In this document: positions 1-7,903 of the stretch, one piece after another | How positions within the stretch are numbered: the first letter of the stretch is position 1 | Layout: each line of letters begins with the position of its first letter | DNA from: JAVVHE01 sp032249695 | GTDB taxonomy: Bacteria; Pseudomonadota; Alphaproteobacteria; Sphingomonadales; Sphingomonadaceae | Direction: 5' to 3' | Assembly (NCBI GenBank): GCA_032249695.1 | Contig: JAVVHE010000012.1 | Location: 1 to 64,000, forward strand | DNA: 64,000 nt | The notes under the pieces: generated by a model | What the model was told of the DNA's origin: nothing | What the model saw: the letters and a program-made list of their open reading frames with translations, nothing else | Databases searched by the model: none | Translations under genes and position numbers: made by a program

Positions 1-24
1 GCGGCGAGCATAATCCACCAACAA

Positions 25-972
25 TCAACCCGGTCCACTCGACGGGGGCAGGTCACCTGCGTCGGGGCCGACCATCTCGGGCGACCACTCGTCGTAATAG
101 TCCGCCTGCCAGCTCGCGATGGCCTTCTCGAAGCGGATCGGCTCGACATACGGGTAGTTCAGCAGGCCGTAGAGATAGCCGAAGCCCGGCATCGCCATCG
201 AGCGGCGGCCGTTGGTGCGGGCGGGCGCCTTGAAGAACAGCACCACGTCGCCGCCCCAGATATCGAACATCGTGGTGCCGCCGTCGGTGGTGTAAACGCC
301 GTCGCCGACAATCACCTCGGACACGCCGAAATAGGTGGCGAGCATCGACTCGGTGATCACCTCGGTGGAGGTGTACTTGAAGTAGTCGCGCACGCTCGGG
401 TGGTAGCGCAGCGCCGAATAGACCTTGCCACCCATGACGATGCACTGGGGGCGGCGGCCGATCGCCGCGCGGACCCCATCCTGCGCGGTCAGCACGTCCT
501 TCTGCGGCGTCGAGGTGGACTGGCTCCACTGGCTCGCGCCGCTGAGCACCGTTTTGTTGGCGTTGGCATAGCGCGTCGCGTCGCGCACGACGTTCGCGAT
601 CGAGATTTCCTTCTCGAGGCTGACGACCTGCATCGTCACGTCGACCGCATCGAGCTGGAGGTTGAGCTGGGGGACGTTCTGCGCCTCCTCAACCCACTCG
701 CGCGGGACGACGCAGCCCAGCGCGCGCTGCGTCAGCGACACAGTCGCGGACGCCAGGCCGAAAGTGATGGTGCGGATCTGGCCCCCGGGCGCGCGCTCCA
801 CATTGTAGCGGCGGAAATGCTCCTTGCCGAAGATGATGCGCTTGGCTGCGCGCGTGGGCATGTCGACGCGCGGGAACACGCGCTCGCCGACGAAATCCGC
901 GTTGGTGTAGCCGCGGGCGTGTTCGGTCAGGACCGGATCGGAAACGCGGGCCTGTGCTAGGGTCATCGACAT
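25..972 (-). CDS. phage major capsid protein (Mu gpT position)
   Basis: A 315-residue protein that forms the phage head shell. It is identified by its place after a protease/scaffold gene and a decoration-protein gene, which is the I - decoration - T order of Mu-like phages, and by a typical capsid-like composition: few cysteines, aromatic-rich C-terminal half, PREWVEEAQ early on and GFGYLYGLLNYP near residue 265. It has an ATG start and a TGA stop at 25-27. It is the last complete gene before the left edge, so the tail genes should follow outside the window. The exact capsid family was not resolved by eye. Confidence 0.72.
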   Translation of the reverse strand: MSMTLAQARVSDPVLTEHARGYTNADFVGERVFPRVDMPTRAAKRIIFGKEHFRRYNVERAPGGQIRTITFGLASATVSLTQRALGCVVPREWVEEAQNVPQLNLQLDAVDVTMQVVSLEKEISIANVVRDATRYANANKTVLSGASQWSQSTSTPQKDVLTAQDGVRAAIGRRPQCIVMGGKVYSALRYHPSVRDYFKYTSTEVITESMLATYFGVSEVIVGDGVYTTDGGTTMFDIWGGDVVLFFKAPARTNGRRSMAMPGFGYLYGLLNYPYVEPIRFEKAIASWQADYYDEWSPEMVGPDAGDLPPSSGPG

Positions 973-996
973 GGGATCGGGCTCCTGGCCGGACGG

Positions 997-1662
997 TTAC
1001 TTGATGAGGACGGGGCCGAGCTGGCCCGCGGTGATGGCTGCGAGCGCGTAGGCTGCGATGACGCCGGTACCGCCCTGCGCGATGGCGCTGCCGTCGGCCG
1101 CGCTCTTGACCGGCCCGCCGAGCGCCAGACCCCCGGTTCCGGCGAGCGCCTGGCCGACGCCCGAAAGCTGAACGACCGAGGGCTGGCCCGCCGCGACGGT
1201 TGCGAGCGCGATGCCGAGGCAGGCCGCACCGGCGGCCGACTGGGTCGTCGCATCGAAGGCAACGAAGGCGCCTGCGGTGTGGCCGCCCGCACCAGCGGTC
1301 ACGACGCGGAAGCTGCCGCGCTCGCGCTGATGCATCAGGAACACCTCGATCAACTGGCCCGCCGCGCTGGCGGCCTGCAGGGCGATGCCCTGGATCAGGA
1401 TGCCGTTCGCGACGATCGCGCGACCGCTCGTGTCCGCGCCGACACTGTCGCCGACGTTGACCGCGCCGCCCGCCTCCACGCGCGCCGTGCCGAGCACGGT
1501 CGCGGCGAAGTTGGTGCCGGTCGCGGCGTCATACTTGCTGACGCCGATCGAGGGCGTGTTCAGCGCAGAGACCTGCGCTCCCGCCGGGGTAACGAAGCGG
1601 AATTTGGTGACCACGCCCGATGCCTTGAGCGTGATCGGGAGGACGACATTTTCTTGGCTCAT
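997..1662 (-). CDS. DUF2190-type capsid decoration protein
   Basis: A 221-residue Ala/Gly/Val-rich protein. Its first 110 residues (from MSQENVVLPITLKASG, with a VGDSVGADTSGRAIVA stretch) look like DUF2190 head-stabilising proteins, which sit between protease and capsid genes in many tailed phages. The second half (about residues 111-221) has similar composition and could be a second copy of the fold. It lies 24 nt upstream of the capsid gene and 13 nt downstream of the protease gene in one leftward unit. The role in cementing the capsid lattice is inferred from family and position. Confidence 0.65.
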   Translation of the reverse strand: MSQENVVLPITLKASGVVTKFRFVTPAGAQVSALNTPSIGVSKYDAATGTNFAATVLGTARVEAGGAVNVGDSVGADTSGRAIVANGILIQGIALQAASAAGQLIEVFLMHQRERGSFRVVTAGAGGHTAGAFVAFDATTQSAAGAACLGIALATVAAGQPSVVQLSGVGQALAGTGGLALGGPVKSAADGSAIAQGGTGVIAAYALAAITAGQLGPVLIK

Positions 1663-1675
1663 CGGATCGCGCTCC

Positions 1676-2641
1676 TCAGGCGATGGACTTGGAGGCGCGG
1701 ATGGCGGCCTCGCTGTAGGAAAGCTTCGGGTCGGCAGCCATCAGCCGCTTGGCCTCGGCATCGATTTTGGCGCCGCGCGCTTCGACGGCGACGCCGACGG
1801 GCGCCGAGAAGGTGTATGTCGAGCCTGTTTCAGGATCGGTCGCAGCACCGGCGACTTCGCCCAGCGGCACCAGCGGCTGCGCGCCTTCGAACAGCTTGCG
1901 GAAGGCGGTCAGCGGGTCGACCTTGTCGCCGCCCGCAGCGAAGGCGAACGGCTCGACCGCGGCACCAGCGAGCGCGACCTGCAGCTCGACGACCGCGTCC
2001 TTCGCGGCCGGGGCCAGCCTGTGCGCGTCGACCAGCCCGGCGGCGAACGCCATCGCGCCGTCGCGCACGGCCCTGGCCTGGGCGGCAGCCGCTGCCTTCT
2101 CGGCATCGGCCAGCTTCGCCTCGCGCTCGGCGAGCGCGGCTTCCTTCGCCGCCAGCTCGGCGGCGAGGTCGGTGGTCTTGTAGGTCACGGGGTCCTGCTC
2201 CTCGATGAGCTGAAAGTCTTCGTGGCCGCCGCTCAGCTCCACCGGTTCCAGGCCGGGGATGGCGGGGGCGGCGGCGCCGAGCACGCCGATGTGGCGCAGC
2301 GTCCATTCGCCGGGCTTTGGGTTGCCGGGCTGCTCCGGCCCCCACAGCGAGGGGCTGACAGGGCCGTAGAACCCGTCCTTCAGCACCGCCGCGAAGGAGG
2401 GGTGGACGTCGGCGTCCGCATAGACCGCGTCGCCGACGCGCTCGACCTTGTTGACCCAGCCGTAGGAGGGGGCGTTCGTCTCCGGGTGGCCGATGACGAC
2501 GGGCACCCTCGATCCCTCGGCGGCAAAGTTCGCGACGACCTGGTCGAGATGCTCGGACCGGAACTCGACGGGACGCCCGCGCACGTCCGCCGTCTTGCGG
2601 GGCCGGAGGATCCGGAAGCGGACAGGGACGCGGGCCGTCAT
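1676..2641 (-). CDS. Mu-like protein I: prohead protease/scaffold
   Basis: A 321-residue homologue of Mu gpI, the head maturation protease whose C-terminal part acts as scaffold. The N-terminal domain carries the family signature VVIGHPETNAPSYGWV near residues 48-63 and a WTLRHIGVLGAAAPAI stretch around residues 132-147. Residues 170-220 are a Glu/Ala/Lys-rich coiled coil (LAAKEAALAEREAKLADAEK), as expected for a scaffold. In Mu this gene directly follows the F/G head genes; here it is the third or fourth gene of a leftward unit on the far side of the repressors. ATG start. Confidence 0.85.
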   Translation of the reverse strand: MTARVPVRFRILRPRKTADVRGRPVEFRSEHLDQVVANFAAEGSRVPVVIGHPETNAPSYGWVNKVERVGDAVYADADVHPSFAAVLKDGFYGPVSPSLWGPEQPGNPKPGEWTLRHIGVLGAAAPAIPGLEPVELSGGHEDFQLIEEQDPVTYKTTDLAAELAAKEAALAEREAKLADAEKAAAAAQARAVRDGAMAFAAGLVDAHRLAPAAKDAVVELQVALAGAAVEPFAFAAGGDKVDPLTAFRKLFEGAQPLVPLGEVAGAATDPETGSTYTFSAPVGVAVEARGAKIDAEAKRLMAADPKLSYSEAAIRASKSIA

Positions 2642-2760
2642 GGAGACGGCTGTAGAGCGGGCCGCGTCGACGCTTACCCCGGCACCGACGCCGGGGTGTG
2701 GAATTCCCCGCCGCGCGCGGGCGGGCTTAGCCGATCAGCGCCGCGGTGGCGAGGCTGGCG

Positions 2761-3135
2761 CTAGTGGCGGGGCTGATCGTGCTCGGCCTCGCACAGCCGT
2801 ATCTCGCTTGGGGTCTCGATGCCCAGGCAGGGATCGCGTGTGATCCGCCGCTTCTCGCGGAGGCTCGTATCGCCGCCCCACGAGAACTCCGCCATCTGCC
2901 GCCGTGCGTCGCGCAGGCCCGACGCAGCAGCGAGGATGCGGGGTTCCACGTGGATGCCCGCGCGCAGCTGGCGGCAGATCATGAAATCGGGGCCGTCGCG
3001 GTACGGGCCGGTGCAGGGGCAATAGCCCTGCCAGCAGAGCTTGCGTGCGGCCGACGCCTTGCGCGCGGCACCCGCCGGAGAGGAGGCCAACGCCAGCGCC
3101 GCGGCGAGCGCGATGATCGACCGGACGGCGTTCAC
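2761..3135 (-). CDS. predicted secreted cysteine-containing phage protein
   Basis: Unrecognised. I chose the GTG at 3135 (124 residues) because it places a clean signal peptide at the N-terminus: NAVRSIIALAAALALASSPAGA followed by a basic stretch. An ATG at 3219 would add 28 arginine-rich residues in front of the signal. The mature part has five cysteines (LCWQGYCPC, MICRQL, RDPCLG, IRLCEA), so disulfides or metal binding in the periplasm are possible. It lies upstream of the capsid genes in the same direction. Its position near head genes gives no clear role; a lysis or superinfection-exclusion function is only a guess. Confidence 0.5.
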   Translation of the reverse strand: MNAVRSIIALAAALALASSPAGAARKASAARKLCWQGYCPCTGPYRDGPDFMICRQLRAGIHVEPRILAAASGLRDARRQMAEFSWGGDTSLREKRRITRDPCLGIETPSEIRLCEAEHDQPRH

Positions 3136-3334
3136 GCGCGCGTTGTAGCCCGCTCGCGGTGCCGTTGCCAGCTTTGCAGGGTCGCGGCGCCGAACGATCG
3201 GCCTGGGAATCCCTTTCACAGCCCCGCCAGCGCTTTTTCGGGGGGGTGCCGCGCTACGGACGGACCTTAAGGCAGTTTGCGAGCGGTTCTGCGCGGCCTA
3301 ATCGGTTGGAAGCCTCCGACGCAAACGCCACCCG

Positions 3335-3643
3335 TCAGTCGCAGCGGCTCAGCACCACCTGAAGGTTTTTGATCTCGCTGGCAGCGATCATGGCGTTATA
3401 CGGGTCGTTGCGACTGGTAAGCAGCCTGGCGCGGGCTTCGGCTTCCTGTCCCGCCGCTCTCGCGCACACCGCCTGGCTTGGTCCGAAGATGCCGGGACGC
3501 AGCGAGCCGGGTGCAATGAGCCAGATCGCCATCGCCGCCGTGGACACTGCCGTCACGACGAGCGAGGCGGTTGCAAGCGCGGGCAACGATCGGCTCGCCG
3601 TTGGCGTCACCGGCAGTGCGGCAGCGTCTTCGTCTGGCTTCAC
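3335..3643 (-). CDS. small single-span membrane protein, unknown function
   Basis: 102 residues, unrecognised. An acidic and proline-containing cytoplasmic N-terminus (about residues 1-20) is followed by one hydrophobic helix (LATASLVVTAVSTAAMAIWLI, about 22-43). A short outside domain with two cysteines (VCARAAGQ and the terminal SRCD) follows. The N-in, one-span, small-periplasmic layout resembles phage spanins or accessory lysis proteins, but no family motif supports this. It is the first gene of the leftward block that leads to the capsid genes. Confidence 0.45.
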   Translation of the reverse strand: MKPDEDAAALPVTPTASRSLPALATASLVVTAVSTAAMAIWLIAPGSLRPGIFGPSQAVCARAAGQEAEARARLLTSRNDPYNAMIAASEIKNLQVVLSRCD

Positions 3644-3701
3644 GCTCGCGCTCTAGCGGGCTCCGGACGGGGGTGCCGGCGGGAAAGCCCTGTGCAGCCG
3701 T

Positions 3702-3725
3702 GCCCAGCCCCACTGGGCGCCTTTT
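3702..3725 (+). terminator. possible intrinsic terminator, plus-strand sense
   Basis: A perfect 6-bp stem GCCCAG/CTGGGC with loop CCCCA is followed by GCC and TTTT. It has terminator shape only when read on the plus strand, yet no plus-strand gene ends here. It may block antisense transcription entering the repressor genes from the left. Confidence 0.3.
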
Positions 3726-3789
3726 GCGGGTCGTCTGGCGTCAGACACCGGGCGGCGATTCGAAGGCGCTCCACGGGCCTTAAAACGGC

Positions 3790-4431
3790 TCAGAGCTTGC
3801 GGCCGACCCACACGGCCCGGCCGATGATCGCGAAGTTGTCGCCCTCGGCGTCGCGGTCGATCTCGATCGGCGGGTAGATGGGATTGCTGCTGACCAGTCG
3901 CATGCCGCTCGCCGACGTTCGAACAATCCGTTTCGCCATCAGTAGGTCGCCCCACCGAACCACGCAAAGCCCCTCGGCCGCGTGGCGCTCTGACTGATCG
4001 ATCAGCAGATGGTCGCCGTCCTGCAGCTCGGGCACCATCGAATCGCCGCGCACGAGCAGCACAGCGAGCTTCGACCGGTCGCTGAACCTTCGCAGATAGT
4101 CCTCACGGAATGCGAGCGTGCCGACTGGCCGCTCGAGGGTTCCCGTGCGTCCATCTCCGGCAGACACTTCCACGTCATAGAGCGGGATGTGCCCGAATTC
4201 AGACATGCCGCTTTTGCTTGAGCCCGGAGCGTCGCCAAACGCCAACTCCTCCAGCCCGAGACCTATTGCACGGGCAACCCTCGCCGTTCGGCTGAACCCC
4301 GGATCGCTCGCCTCGCCAACCATCTTCTTCAGCGTCGACACAGGGATATCGGTCGCCGCGTGAACACGGTCGTAGCCGCCCGCACGCCGGATCGCCTCCC
4401 GCAAGCGGTCCCTCTCGTCGCTCGTTAACAA
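3790..4431 (-). CDS. S24/LexA-type prophage repressor (distal copy)
   Basis: 213 residues. The N-terminal helix-turn-helix (about residues 5-62: GGYDRVHAATDIPVSTLKKM) should bind operators. The C-terminal half is an S24 self-cleaving domain with an Ala91-Gly92 cleavage-site candidate in YDVEVSAGDG, a Ser131 nucleophile in RGDSMVPEL and a Lys167 general base in LLMAKRI. It probably keeps the prophage silent and is inactivated after RecA activation. It lies 42 nt downstream of a paralogous repressor, and the two C-termini are so alike that 29 bp are identical at DNA level (3794-3822 and 4487-4515). Which of the two is the true immunity repressor cannot be told. Confidence 0.85.
   Translation of the reverse strand: MLTSDERDRLREAIRRAGGYDRVHAATDIPVSTLKKMVGEASDPGFSRTARVARAIGLGLEELAFGDAPGSSKSGMSEFGHIPLYDVEVSAGDGRTGTLERPVGTLAFREDYLRRFSDRSKLAVLLVRGDSMVPELQDGDHLLIDQSERHAAEGLCVVRWGDLLMAKRIVRTSASGMRLVSSNPIYPPIEIDRDAEGDNFAIIGRAVWVGRKL
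3794..3822. repeat. 29-bp direct repeat shared by the two repressor genes
   Basis: An identical 29-bp stretch occurs here and at 4487-4515, 693 bp apart. Both copies encode the GRAVWVGRKL C-terminus of the two repressors. It is the remnant of a tandem duplication or of gene conversion, and is long enough to recombine and delete one repressor. Confidence 0.9.
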
Positions 4432-4473
4432 GATTTACCCCCTTCCCACGCAGGAATAGCGCTCTACGGTCCT

Positions 4474-5133
4474 CTAATCGGTTGCCAGCTTGCGGCCGAC
4501 CCACACGGCCCGGCCAAGGATCGCCCACTCGGGATCGCCATTGGCCAGGTAGAGAGGCTCATAGGCTCGGTTGTCGCTCCGCAGGCAGATGCCGCCAACC
4601 ATCTGCTGCACCCGCTTGATCAGCAGCTGATCGCTGAGGCGCACGGCATAGATGCCGTCCCCCACGCGGGACTGCGCCCGGTCGATTAGCACATTATCGC
4701 CGTCCTGCAGCTCAGGCGTCATGGAGTCGCCCCTGACCGTCAGGACCGCGAGTGCTGACCGGTCGGCGAAGCGGTTCAGATAATCCTGCCTGAACGCGAA
4801 AAACCCCGTCGGCTCCTCGGTCATCGGCTGGCGGCCATGCCCAGCCGCCAACTCGATATCGTAGAGCGCCACTAAGCCAAACTCCTCTCCGGGTCCGGAC
4901 GCGGGCTCCTGCCGCCCGTGAATAACCCAGTCGAGACTGACGCCAACGGTTCGCGCAAGCGCTGCGACACGCGTCAGCGACACATCGCTTTCCACCTTCG
5001 GATCGAGCAGTCGCTGTACCGTCTGCTTGTTGAGGCCCGACGCCGCCGCGGCGCGCGCCTGGTTGCCCCAGCGCTCGACGGCGCGGCGCAGCCGATCTTT
5101 CGCGTCAGCTGAGAAATTCCACTCCGGCTTCAT
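4474..5133 (-). CDS. S24/LexA-type prophage repressor (promoter-proximal copy)
   Basis: 219 residues from the ATG at 5133, chosen because GGAGG lies 13-17 nt upstream and the extra 25 residues of a longer frame are cysteine-rich and unlike a repressor N-terminus. The helix-turn-helix spans about residues 20-65 (GNQARAAAASGLNKQTVQRLL). The S24 domain has an Ala97-Gly98 cleavage-site candidate in YDIELAAGHG, Ser137 in RGDSMTPEL and Lys173 in LLIKRV. It is divergent from the Ner gene across an 80-nt control region, the place of the Mu c repressor. Its DNA-binding half differs strongly from that of its downstream paralogue while the sensor half is conserved, so the pair may read different operators under one signal. 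Confidence 0.88.
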   Translation of the reverse strand: MKPEWNFSADAKDRLRRAVERWGNQARAAAASGLNKQTVQRLLDPKVESDVSLTRVAALARTVGVSLDWVIHGRQEPASGPGEEFGLVALYDIELAAGHGRQPMTEEPTGFFAFRQDYLNRFADRSALAVLTVRGDSMTPELQDGDNVLIDRAQSRVGDGIYAVRLSDQLLIKRVQQMVGGICLRSDNRAYEPLYLANGDPEWAILGRAVWVGRKLATD

Positions 5134-5213
5134 GCCGCCTGGGCGCCCTCCGAAACTTTTTTGCGCGCTAGTGGAACCGCATTGACAAAGCAAAGTCCCG
5201 CAGGGCACATCAT
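5134..5213. promoter_or_regulatory. divergent repressor/ner control region
   Basis: The 80 nt between the repressor and ner starts must hold the lysogenic and early lytic promoters and their operators. The plus strand has a perfect TTGACA at 5182-5187, but no good -10 box at 16-18 bp. The nearest resemblance, CATCAT at 5208-5213, is 20 bp away. AGGG at 5202-5205 could be the ner ribosome site. On the minus strand GGAGG precedes the repressor start. A T6 run lies at 5155-5161. No clear palindromic operator was seen. Confidence 0.45.
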
Positions 5214-5504
5214 ATGTCCATGGAGAGGGACGGCCTGCGGGCCCGGGACTGGCATCCCGAGGACATCAAGGCAGCGATCCGAAAGCGCGACGTGACCCTC
5301 CGGCAGGTGGCGGAGGCTCATCTGCTGCATCGTCAGGTTATCTCCCTTGCACTCCACCGCCCGCATGGCCCGGCCGAACGCGCCATCGCGAAGACGCTCG
5401 GGTTGCACCCGGAAGTTATCTGGCCGTCACGATATCATCCGGACGGCTCGCGCAAGTCGCCGCAGCCGCGCCCGCGCTGCGGCCGCAGGGCAGGGCCGCA
5501 ATGA
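5214..5504 (+). CDS. Ner/Nlp-family regulator of the early promoter
   Basis: 96 residues with the Ner-like helix-turn-helix core in the first 75: DWHPEDIKAAIRKRDVTLRQ, then AEAHLLHRQVISLAL and GLHPEVIWPSRY. The last segment matches the conserved IWPSRY end of Mu Ner and enterobacterial Nlp proteins. In Mu, Ner lowers both repressor and early transcription during lytic growth. It is the first gene of the rightward early unit and overlaps the transposase gene by 4 nt. Two in-frame ATGs (5214 and 5220) are possible starts. The last 15 residues are Arg/Pro-rich and probably unstructured. Confidence 0.88.
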   Translation: MSMERDGLRARDWHPEDIKAAIRKRDVTLRQVAEAHLLHRQVISLALHRPHGPAERAIAKTLGLHPEVIWPSRYHPDGSRKSPQPRPRCGRRAGPQ

Positions 5505-7132
5505 CCCGCCCGCTGCTCCGCCTCGTCACTGCGGACTTCGCGCCTGCCGCGCAGCCGCGGTCGGGCCGTGGACGCCCTGCTGGATCGGGCTGGTTCGATC
5601 GGCACCCGCAGGCGGTGGGCATGGTGCGCAGCCTGCTGACCAGGAACTCCCACGCCTCGGCCGCCGACGCGCACGAGCTGCTGCAGGCGCGCTATGGCGG
5701 GGACGCGCCTTCCTACCGAACCGTCCGCTATTTCGTCGCAGACTTCCGCGCGCGCCACGGCGAGGTGCTGACCCGCCTGCACGACAGCGACGGCTATCGC
5801 AGCCGCCACATGCTCGCGGCGGGCGACATGGCGGCCGAGGTCTCGCGCCCGCACCAGCTGTGGGAAATCGACGCGACCAAGATGGACGTGATGACGAGCG
5901 AGGGGCGCAAGACGGTCCTCGTCGCGGTCGACGTCTGGAGCCGCGACGCGGTCGTCATCGTCGACAACAGCGAGAGTTCGGAAGCGGTCCGGAAGCTGTT
6001 GCTCTCCGCGATCCTCTACTGGCGCGCGGTCCCGGAAGCGATCCGCACCGACAACGGCTCGGGCCTTGCGTCGCTGTCGGTCAAGTCGGCCGCGAAGCTG
6101 CTGGGGATCGAGATGCGCTACTGCCTCCCCGGGCAGCCCTACCGGAAGCCATTCGTCGAAGCGTTCATCCGCACGCTGATGCACGCGGGGTCGCGGCTGA
6201 TCCCCGGCTATACCGGCCCGAACGTCGCCGCCGCCCAGCGCCTGCGCTCGCAGGCCAAGCGCGAAACCGGCCGCGCGGTGATCACCGGCAGCCACACCCC
6301 GCAGGAGGCGCAGCGCTTCTACGACGCGTATCTGGCGGGGCGCTACCGGCTGCGCCCGCACGGCGCCACCGGCGAGATGCCAGCCGAGCGCGTGCTGCGC
6401 TGGCCCGAAGGCTATCGCCCGGCCGAGCTGCCCGACCGCAACATCCTGATCGCCGCGCTCGCCGAGGATCTGGGCGAGAAGACCGTGAGGGGCAAGCAGG
6501 GTCTAGTTCATCAGGGCCACAGCTACTGGAGCGAGTGCCTGATCGGCCGCGACGGAGAGCGCGTCCGCGTCCGTCGCATGGAGGACGATATCGGTCGCCT
6601 CCTGGTCTTCGATCAGCGCTGGAACCTGATCGGGGAGGCGCTGAACCACGAGGCGCTCGGGCTTTCCAAGCGTGACTTCGCGATCGCGGCAGGCCGCAAG
6701 AAGGAGCGCGCGGTCGCCGAGCTGCAGGCCGAACTGCTCGCAGCGGCCAGGCGCTGGCGGCCCGAGGAGATCATCTGGGAGGCGCGCGCAGCCAAGGCGG
6801 AGATGCTGGCGCCAGCCCTCGATCGTGCGCCCGAACCGCTAGCGCCGATCGCGCCACCCCGGCCCAAGCCGCAGCTGATCGCGATCCGGCCCGACGTCGC
6901 CGAGCGCGTCAAGTCGGCGCTGACCGCCGAGCCAGCGGCACCGACGCTCGAAGCCATGACCCCGGCCGAACGGATGCGCTGGGTCGACTCCATCCTCGCG
7001 CGCGCAGCTGCGGGTGAACCCGTCGAAGAACGGGACTTCGCGCGGGCGAACATGATGCGCGGAGAACCTGAATATCGTGCGCAGAAGCGCATCGAGAAGC
7101 TGTTCTCAAAGGCGGAAGGTAACCTATCGTGA
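5501..7132 (+). CDS. MuA-type DDE transposase
   Basis: 543 residues, shorter than Mu MuA (about 660) because the long N-terminal end-binding region is reduced. The RNase H-like catalytic core is complete: Asp124 in LWEIDATKMD, Asp184 in AIRTDNGSG and Glu220 in KPFVEAFIRT, giving the typical D-D-35-E spacing. The integrase-like N-terminal part (residues 30-90) has the helical PQAVGMVRSLLTRNSHAS and TVRYFVADF motifs. A mu-type beta-barrel should follow (about 300-400), and then a charged C-terminal tail that in Mu contacts MuB and ClpX. It catalyses strand transfer for integration and replicative transposition. It overlaps ner and the ATPase gene by 4 nt each (GTGA at the latter). Confidence 0.93.
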   Translation: MTRPLLRLVTADFAPAAQPRSGRGRPAGSGWFDRHPQAVGMVRSLLTRNSHASAADAHELLQARYGGDAPSYRTVRYFVADFRARHGEVLTRLHDSDGYRSRHMLAAGDMAAEVSRPHQLWEIDATKMDVMTSEGRKTVLVAVDVWSRDAVVIVDNSESSEAVRKLLLSAILYWRAVPEAIRTDNGSGLASLSVKSAAKLLGIEMRYCLPGQPYRKPFVEAFIRTLMHAGSRLIPGYTGPNVAAAQRLRSQAKRETGRAVITGSHTPQEAQRFYDAYLAGRYRLRPHGATGEMPAERVLRWPEGYRPAELPDRNILIAALAEDLGEKTVRGKQGLVHQGHSYWSECLIGRDGERVRVRRMEDDIGRLLVFDQRWNLIGEALNHEALGLSKRDFAIAAGRKKERAVAELQAELLAAARRWRPEEIIWEARAAKAEMLAPALDRAPEPLAPIAPPRPKPQLIAIRPDVAERVKSALTAEPAAPTLEAMTPAERMRWVDSILARAAAGEPVEERDFARANMMRGEPEYRAQKRIEKLFSKAEGNLS

Positions 7133-7903
7133 AGATGCGACCACCACCTGCACCGACGACCAACATGACACTGGCGCTGCAGACTCTGGAAGAGTTGGTC
7201 GGGGCCGAGTTCGGAACACCACGCTTCGGCGTGTTCTATGGCCGCTCCGGCCTCGGCAAGACCGAGAGCGTTTTTTTTCTGCGGCGCTCAGCTCGATGCC
7301 GTCTATGTCGAGGCTTATGAGGGCATCGGCAAGAAGTGGCTGATGACCGAGCTCGCGCGTGAGCTGCACATCAAGTCGCCCGAGCGCACCTTCGAAGGAC
7401 TGTTTCACCAGGTCGTCGAAGCGCTGGTCGAGCAGCAGCGGCCGATCATCCTCGACGAGGCCGACTTCCTGCTGAAGCTCAACCTAATCCAGGTCGCGCG
7501 CAAGATCTCCGACCGCTCGCAGATGCCGATCCTGTTCGTGGGCGAGGACACCTTCCCCGAAAGCATCCGCCGCTGGGGTCACGTCCACAACCGCGTTCGT
7601 ACATGGGTCAAGGCGCAGCCGACCGATTTCGAGGACGCCCGCGCGCTGCGCGACAACCGCTGCCGCGCGTGGAAGGACACGCCGAGCGAGCAGGACCTGA
7701 AGTCGGGCCGCGTCGGCATCGCCGACGATCTGCTCCACCACTTCCTGACCGTCAGCGGCGGCAATGCCCGCCGACTGGTGACGACACTCCTCAATGCGCA
7801 GAGCGCGGCGAAGGCCGTCGGCGTCACCGACATCGATCGCGCATGGTGGGGTGACCGCCCGATCCTCACCGGCGAGCTGCCGGCCCGGCGGCTTGCTGCC
7901 TGA
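7129..7903 (+). CDS. MuB-type AAA+ ATPase, reading frame broken at T8
   Basis: Target-selection ATPase partner of the transposase. The first frame starts with GTG at 7129, carries Walker A GRSGLGKT (residues 38-45) and stops at 7320. The rest lies in the +1 frame, with QLDAVYVEAYEGIGKKWL, the Walker B strand RPIILDEADFL, a sensor-like ILFVGEDTFP and a helical end, stopping at 7901-7903. The frames meet at eight T at 7271-7278. With seven T a continuous 257-residue protein of normal MuB size results. So this is a pseudogene, a sequencing homopolymer error, or a gene read by polymerase slippage. The stop overlaps the next ATG, so the downstream frame is the authentic end. Confidence 0.85.
7271..7278 (+). 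other. T8 run at the MuB frame break
   Basis: Eight consecutive T in a region of about 65% GC, directly after Walker A. Loss of one T in DNA or RNA joins the two MuB frames. It is the only homopolymer of this kind I noticed inside a coding region of the window. Confidence 0.8.

Noticed and set aside
5182..5213. A strong sigma-70 promoter for ner based on a perfect TTGACA
   Set aside because: No acceptable -10 box lies at 16-18 bp, and the ner ribosome site would overlap the spacer. Kept only as part of the control region.
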